Origin: Saccharofermentans sp.
GTDB lineage: Bacteria > Bacillota > Clostridia > Saccharofermentanales > Saccharofermentanaceae
Assembly (NCBI GenBank): GCA_024688685.1
Contig: JAILDX010000034.1
Span: 41,753 to 105,752 of the forward strand
DNA length: 64,000 nt
Direction of reading: 5' to 3'
The translations under genes were made by a program, and so were the position numbers. The stretch's first letter is position 1; each line of letters opens with the position of its first letter. Positions 59,223-64,000 of the stretch are shown piece after piece. Below the pieces are notes generated by a model that did not search any database, was not told where the DNA came from, and worked only from the letters and a program-made list of their open reading frames with translations.

Positions 59223-61010
59223 TCAGTGTCCTTTTACGCTTACGACTTCGTAAACGAATACTCCCTTCGACTTACCTTTCAGCGGGATCTCGCCGACTTC
59301 CTTTACTTCGAGCCTGTCCTTGAGACGTTCGTACAATACGTCGCTTATGAGAACCTGTCCCTTCTTCGCGTTTGCTTCAAGTCTTGCAGCAGTATTGACC
59401 GTGTCGCCGATTGCCGTGAAGTCCATTCGGAACTCGCATCCGACGTTGCCGACGACCGCAGGGCCGCAGTTAACTCCTACACCAAATCCGACACTTCTGC
59501 CAAAGCGTTTAATAAACTTCTCTTCAATTGCTTCGCCGCCGCGGACGATGTCGATCGCAGCGCAGACAGCCTTGTACTCATAGTCTTCAAGATCGAACGG
59601 CGAATTGAAAACTGCCATCGTTGCATCGCCGACAAACTTGTCAAGCGTGCCGCTGTTATCGAAGATAGATTTAGTTGTCAGGCTCAGATACTCGTTCAGG
59701 ATCTCGACGACCTGTTCAGGTTCAAGTGCCTCCGACATCGTCGTGAAACCGCGGATGTCGACGAACAGGACGGCGATGTCTCTGTTCTCGCCGCCGAGCT
59801 TGATTTCGAAATCGCCCTTCTTGGCAATCTCCTCAACGATCTGCGGAGCGACGTACTTACGGAATGCCTTGAGCACTTTATTCTTCTTGCGCGTCTCGAC
59901 GAGATAACGGATACCGAGTGAATAGATGAACGACAGCGCAAGCACTATCGGAAAATAGATAACGCTGTATGCGTAACCGTGATCGTTGATCCATACGAGG
60001 ATTGCGACCTCGATGCCGACTGCCGCCACGAGCAGTATTACCGACTGCCATACTTTCATGCGGCGGAACAGGATGTGGATCAGGATAACAAAGATAGCAG
60101 TAACAAGACCGAGCAGATACGGATTGCCGTTAAGAGAGAATCTGCCCTGGCGGTACGACTGAACGATATTTGCATGGATCTCGACTCCGTACATCTGTTC
60201 ACTGCCGCCGTTCGGCACGTTAAAACTATCCTGCATATTCGGATCGTATGCACCGACGAGAACGATGCTGTCAGAGAAAACGCGCGGGTCGATGTTGCCG
60301 TCTAATACATCTGCCATTGAGATGTACTCATAGTCACCGGGCTTGCCGGAGAAGTTGATTATCGAACGGCCTGTCCTGTCTGTCGGGATTTCTGTCTTGG
60401 CCTCGCCTGTGATCTCGCAGTATCGGTCGTAGACCAATTTCGAGAACATGTGTTGTTCTTCTGAGCCGACCATAACGATCGGGAGGATCCTTCTGACCGT
60501 TCCGTCAGAGTCCTGGGCGACATTGCTGAAACCTGCATATGCGGCCTCGTTCAGTTCATCGTATGGGAAAATAACGCTCTCTGCGGGAAAGTAGAGATTG
60601 CCGTCGTCGTCCTTTTTTGGGACCTTGCTGTAAACGAGCTGGCTCACCACGACAACGTTGTCGTACTCAGCGGCAGCGGCAGCAAGACGGGAATCACCCT
60701 CATCGACATTACCCGAGAACTGGATATCGAAACCTACAACATACGGATGATTATTCTCATCAACATTGAGTGTCTCCAGAAGCTCGGCATAGAGGCTTCT
60801 CGACCATGTCTGGATCGGGCCGTATTCCTCAAGAGTCTTTGCATCGATACCGATGATCTTTATGTCGCTCCTGATGCCTCTCGGCACCTGATAGAGCTGA
60901 TCGCGCGCAATGTAGTCAAGCGCGCTGAAGAGGTTCGTCGCAGTGATCAGAAAGACCAGTAAGCCGGCAACGAACGCTTCAGCAACAATTAACAGATTTC
61001 TGTGTTTCAA
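59223..61010 (-). CDS. CHASE2-domain class III adenylate/guanylate cyclase
   Basis: A 595-residue membrane signalling enzyme. An N-terminal helix is followed by an extracellular CHASE2 domain (about 35-285, with IKIIGIDAKTLEEYGPIQTW and VVGFDIQFSG), three membrane helices (about 290-370) and a C-terminal cyclase domain. The domain has both metal Asp sites (AVLFVDIRGFTTMSE and LDKFVGDATMAVF) and transition-state residues in IGDTVNTAARLE. KFVGD with a Lys and the DFTAIGDT segment fit adenylate cyclase, but ATP versus GTP is not proven. It lies 13 bases after the large repeat protein, so it may be coregulated with that adhesin. Confidence 0.94.
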   Translation of the reverse strand: MKHRNLLIVAEAFVAGLLVFLITATNLFSALDYIARDQLYQVPRGIRSDIKIIGIDAKTLEEYGPIQTWSRSLYAELLETLNVDENNHPYVVGFDIQFSGNVDEGDSRLAAAAAEYDNVVVVSQLVYSKVPKKDDDGNLYFPAESVIFPYDELNEAAYAGFSNVAQDSDGTVRRILPIVMVGSEEQHMFSKLVYDRYCEITGEAKTEIPTDRTGRSIINFSGKPGDYEYISMADVLDGNIDPRVFSDSIVLVGAYDPNMQDSFNVPNGGSEQMYGVEIHANIVQSYRQGRFSLNGNPYLLGLVTAIFVILIHILFRRMKVWQSVILLVAAVGIEVAILVWINDHGYAYSVIYFPIVLALSFIYSLGIRYLVETRKKNKVLKAFRKYVAPQIVEEIAKKGDFEIKLGGENRDIAVLFVDIRGFTTMSEALEPEQVVEILNEYLSLTTKSIFDNSGTLDKFVGDATMAVFNSPFDLEDYEYKAVCAAIDIVRGGEAIEEKFIKRFGRSVGFGVGVNCGPAVVGNVGCEFRMDFTAIGDTVNTAARLEANAKKGQVLISDVLYERLKDRLEVKEVGEIPLKGKSKGVFVYEVVSVKGH

Positions 61011-61023
61011 TTTGGTTCACCCG

Positions 61024-64000
61024 TTATCCGACTCTTGTGAAAGTGTAATCTGCATTAGCGCGGACATAGACCTCACCACCGCCGTTATAGACAGTCTCAT
61101 CGTCATTAACAGTCCACTCACCTTCATCGAGCATGTAAATCTCTTCAACCATCAAAGGCAGCTTCAGATCAGCGGGGATTATCCTGTTCCTGAGCCATTC
61201 AGCCATGAGGGTAAACCTTACCTTGCTGATATTGCCTGCCTCGTCTTCTGCAATAATCGTAAATATCTTCATGCCGTATCCGGCTGTAAGTGTGATCTTA
61301 TTACCGACGAGAGTTGAAAGATCGATCACCTCATCATTGATCTTGAGATACTTCAGATTCGGGTCAGTTGCGGAGAACTCGAAGTTCTGTGCGTAATGAA
61401 TGCTTCCGTTCTCGATGCTGCCTGAAGCAGATGTGATCTCAGGTGCAGCCATATCGATCTTAGGTCTGTTGGAGAGCGCGATCGCTGCAGTCAGAGCACC
61501 GTCACTTGAACGCTTCAGGTAGATGTTCCTGATGTTCTCGTTATACTGAATGCTGTCAGAATATGTGCCGTTATAAGACGACGAGATCTGATAGCCCTCG
61601 GGAGCCTTAAGCTCAACTTCGCTTGTGTAGTAGCCGTTGTTGCCTTCCGTTCCTTCAAAGTTGAAAGCATTCTCAGGAGACTCGAGATAACTGATCTTGA
61701 ACTCAGTCTCTGCAGATGTCGCGAAATAGATTTCCGAAGCCGGGACTATTACCCTCGCGATGTACTCACCGTATGTAGTGGGCTTTGTCGTTGTGTAATC
61801 CGTATCAGGAGCTGCCTTCTCCTTATACTCGATGACCGCACTTGAAGCCATGTTGGAATCAGTCGTCACTGAAGGAGAATATGTTGTTCCGACATAAGAA
61901 TTACTTACTGTAAATGTAAGTGTCGGGGTCTTCTTGCTGATCGTGAATGAATCAGTTGCGGATACCTCATTGTAATTGTCAGTCTGAGGGATCGTTACTC
62001 TCACGATGTAATCACCCGGCATTGTGGGCGCTGTAGTCGTAAACGTGTTGTCAGCTGCGCCTGGTACCTTATATTCATAAACAGCTCTGTCTGCCCCGTC
62101 AGAATCGGTCGTGAGCGTCGGAGAATATGATTCACCATAAACTGTGTCCGGAACGCTTACGGATGCTGTCGCAGTTCTTCTGCTAATCGTAAAATCATCA
62201 GTCACAACAATACCGTAATAATTATCTGTCTCAGGAACTGTATACCTTGCGGTGAATGCTCCCAGCACAAAAGGCTGACCAGTTGTATAAGTCCAATCTT
62301 CTGCACCCTGGATCTTGTACTCGATAAGACCTCTGGCTGCGCCGTCAGAGTTCGTTGATGTCACAGGTGTATAAGTATCGCCAACATAAGAGTCAGGGAC
62401 TGTTATCGTAGCTGTTGCAGCAGCCTTATCGATCGTAAACGAATCCGTTGCAGAAACCTCATTATAGAGGTCAGTCTCAGGTACCGTTACTCTCACGATA
62501 TAATCACCGGGCACTGTGGGTGATGTCGTTGTATATGTGCTGTCTGCTGCACCATCAACCTTGTACTCGTAAACAGCTCTGTCTGCTCCGTCAGAAACAG
62601 TCGTGAGTGTCGGAGAATATGTCTCGCCATAAGAGGTGTCCGGAACGCTGACAGTTGCTGTTACTGTTCCCTTGCTGATCGTAAAACCATCAGTTGCAGA
62701 GACTTCATTGTAAATATCAGTCTCAGGGACTGTCACTCTCACGATATACTCACCGGGCACTGTGGGTGCTGTCGTCGTATATGTGCTGTCTGCTGCGCCA
62801 TTGACCTTGTACTCGTAAACAGCTCTGTCTGCTCCGTCAGACTCAGTCGAAAGTGTCGGAGTATATGTCTCACCATAAGAGGTGTCCGGAACGCTGACAG
62901 TTGCTGTGACAGTCACTTTGCTGATCGTGAACGAACCGGTTGCAGAAACCTCATTGTAAAGGTCAGTCTCTGGTACCGTTGCTCTCACGACATACTCTCC
63001 GGGCATTGTGGGTGCTGTCGTTGTATATGTACTGTCTGCTGCGCCATTGACCTTGTACTCGTAAACAACTCTCTCAGCTCCATCGGAATCAGTTGTAAGA
63101 GTAGGAGTATATGACTCACCATAAACTGTATCAGGAACAGTTACAGTTGCCGGAGCCGTTCCCTTGCCGATCGTAAACGAATCTGCTGCAGACACTTCGT
63201 TGTAAGTGTCTGTCTGAGGAACAGTTACTCTCACGATATAGTCACCGGGGAGTATGGGCGCTGTTGTTGTAAACGTACTGTCGTCTGCGCCACTTACCTT
63301 ATACTCATAAACCGCTCTGTCTGCTCCGTCGGAATCTGTCGTGAGCACCGGAGTATATGATTCACCGTAAACAGTATCCGAAACACTTACTGATGCCGTA
63401 GCTGTCTTTCTGCTGATCGTAAAATCGTCAGTTGCGGACACTTCATTGTAAGTGTCTGTCGCAGGAACTGTATACCTTGCCGTATAATCTCCCGCTGCTG
63501 TAGGCTGGGTTGTCGTATAAGTTCTGTCATCAGCGCCCTGGACCTTGTATTCGATAACCGCTGAAGCTGCTCCGTCAGAAGTCGTCGATGTTGTAGGAGT
63601 ATAAGTATCGCCAACGAACGAGTCGGGAACCGAGATTGAAGCTGTTGCTGTTCCCTTGCCGATTGTAAACGAATCTGTTGCAGTGACTTCGTTGTAAAGG
63701 TCAGTCTCAGGGACTGTTACTCTCACGATATAATCACCGGGCGCTGTGGGCGCTGTCGTTGTATATGTGCTGTCTGCCGCGCCATCGGCCTTGTACTCGT
63801 AAACAGCTCTGTCTGCTCCGTCTGAATCAGTCGTGAGCGTCGGAGTATAAGATTCGCCGTAAATGGTATCAGGTACACTTACTGTTGCTGTTACAGTTCC
63901 CTTGCTGATCGCAAATGTATCTGTTGCAGTTATTTCATTGTAAAGCTCAGTAGCAGGAACAGTTACTCTCACAACATAATCACCGGGAGTTGTAGGCGCT
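61024..64000 (-). CDS. Large repeat-containing surface adhesin, C-terminal part only
   Basis: The frame is open to the end of the window, so the N-terminus and signal peptide are unseen. At least 992 residues are present. The first part consists of nine complete 82-residue Ig-like (MBG/Big-type) units and part of a tenth, each with YGESYTP or VGDTYTP, SDGADRAVYEYK and a closing DYIVRVTVPETDLYNEVSAT. The remainder (about 230 residues) has other beta-rich domains with PEITSASGSIENGSIHYAQN and IIAEDEAGNISKVRF, and a last segment ending EVYVRANADYTFTRVG. No LPXTG or membrane anchor is at the C-terminus. It is likely a secreted or cell-wall fibre. Confidence 0.85.
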   Translation of the reverse strand, partial: APTTPGDYVVRVTVPATELYNEITATDTFAISKGTVTATVSVPDTIYGESYTPTLTTDSDGADRAVYEYKADGAADSTYTTTAPTAPGDYIVRVTVPETDLYNEVTATDSFTIGKGTATASISVPDSFVGDTYTPTTSTTSDGAASAVIEYKVQGADDRTYTTTQPTAAGDYTARYTVPATDTYNEVSATDDFTISRKTATASVSVSDTVYGESYTPVLTTDSDGADRAVYEYKVSGADDSTFTTTAPILPGDYIVRVTVPQTDTYNEVSAADSFTIGKGTAPATVTVPDTVYGESYTPTLTTDSDGAERVVYEYKVNGAADSTYTTTAPTMPGEYVVRATVPETDLYNEVSATGSFTISKVTVTATVSVPDTSYGETYTPTLSTESDGADRAVYEYKVNGAADSTYTTTAPTVPGEYIVRVTVPETDIYNEVSATDGFTISKGTVTATVSVPDTSYGETYSPTLTTVSDGADRAVYEYKVDGAADSTYTTTSPTVPGDYIVRVTVPETDLYNEVSATDSFTIDKAAATATITVPDSYVGDTYTPVTSTNSDGAARGLIEYKIQGAEDWTYTTGQPFVLGAFTARYTVPETDNYYGIVVTDDFTISRRTATASVSVPDTVYGESYSPTLTTDSDGADRAVYEYKVPGAADNTFTTTAPTMPGDYIVRVTIPQTDNYNEVSATDSFTISKKTPTLTFTVSNSYVGTTYSPSVTTDSNMASSAVIEYKEKAAPDTDYTTTKPTTYGEYIARVIVPASEIYFATSAETEFKISYLESPENAFNFEGTEGNNGYYTSEVELKAPEGYQISSSYNGTYSDSIQYNENIRNIYLKRSSDGALTAAIALSNRPKIDMAAPEITSASGSIENGSIHYAQNFEFSATDPNLKYLKINDEVIDLSTLVGNKITLTAGYGMKIFTIIAEDEAGNISKVRFTLMAEWLRNRIIPADLKLPLMVEEIYMLDEGEWTVNDDETVYNGGGEVYVRANADYTFTRVG
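61690..64000 (-). repeat. 246-bp coding repeats of the adhesin
   Basis: Nine full units of about 246 bp (82 codons), most easily followed by the TTGCTGATCGTAAA-like sequence at about 61,940, 62,188, 62,434, 62,675, 62,918, 63,160, 63,410, 63,652 and 63,900. Two sequence types occur (YGESYTP and VGDTYTP), and the type order hints at a larger duplication unit. Confidence 0.9.

Noticed and set aside
61690..64000. Regular 246-bp DNA repeats as a non-coding satellite or CRISPR-like array
   Set aside because: All units keep one open frame and encode clear Ig-like repeats of the adhesin.
1..64000. tRNA, rRNA, riboswitch or intact IS element
   Set aside because: No cloverleaf-like sequence, rRNA core, known riboswitch core or transposase frame was recognised by reading both strands; a covariance-model scan would be needed to exclude short RNAs.

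Overview
The window looks like chromosomal DNA of an anaerobic, Gram-positive-type member of the Clostridia. Support comes from an IreB-RuvX-DUF1292 gene block typical of Firmicutes, strong GGAGG ribosome binding sites with frequent GTG and TTG starts, an OhrR regulator with Cys15, many lipobox lipoproteins, and a glucan-using gene set (GH16 glucanase, 4-alpha-glucanotransferase). Genus and species cannot be fixed from the sequence. No rRNA, tRNA, CRISPR array or intact insertion sequence was seen.

Layout. 1-9.7 kb: a minus-strand run of housekeeping and metabolic genes (Sua5, prfA, an SseB-like protein, an AEC transporter, glpK, malQ) and two tandem paralogous lipoproteins. 9.8-11.4 kb: prfC on the plus strand, followed by a terminator and an interspersed repeat. 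11.6-20 kb: GH16 glucanase, pepT, two tandem CPBP proteases, nudC and carB. 20.5-34.9 kb: cupin, GNAT, a giant RND exporter with a coiled-coil insertion, plsC, cdd, a 1,024-residue surface protein, a third CPBP protease, the DUF1292/RuvX/IreB block and an amino-acid ABC importer. 35-40 kb: a plus-strand exopolysaccharide O-acetylation cassette (MBOAT plus two DHHW proteins), a tandem repeat and a DUF3267 protein. 40-47 kb: a P-loop kinase-like gene, the gpx-ohrR peroxide module, and a DUF362, TPR, DUF4037, 59-residue peptide and DUF3089 group.

47.2-53.7 kb is the most unusual part. It is an AT-richer, tightly packed six-gene minus-strand operon: a secreted, membrane-anchored surface protein; a lipoprotein ending in an LHH (HNH/ENDO VII) nuclease toxin domain; a SUKH immunity protein; a 514-residue unknown membrane-associated protein; a TerB-domain protein; and a glycine-zipper protein. 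A small XRE repressor gene is divergent. The shared promoter region holds two inverted repeats that overlap the predicted -35 elements. This reads as a polymorphic-toxin cassette joined to a Ter-type membrane stress module, and I know of no named system with this composition.

54-58.5 kb holds a YdjM-like membrane protein and a string of very small genes, among them a 48-residue two-helix membrane protein. 58.6-64 kb holds an orphan peptide with a double-glycine leader, a symmetrical eight-copy array of a 9-bp motif, a CHASE2 adenylate/guanylate cyclase, and the C-terminal part of a large repeat adhesin that runs off the window. Two dispersed intergenic repeat families also occur: a GGGGACGGTTCTG element found directly after stop codons and once inside a coding sequence, and a paired TCCGAC/GTCGGA palindrome element.
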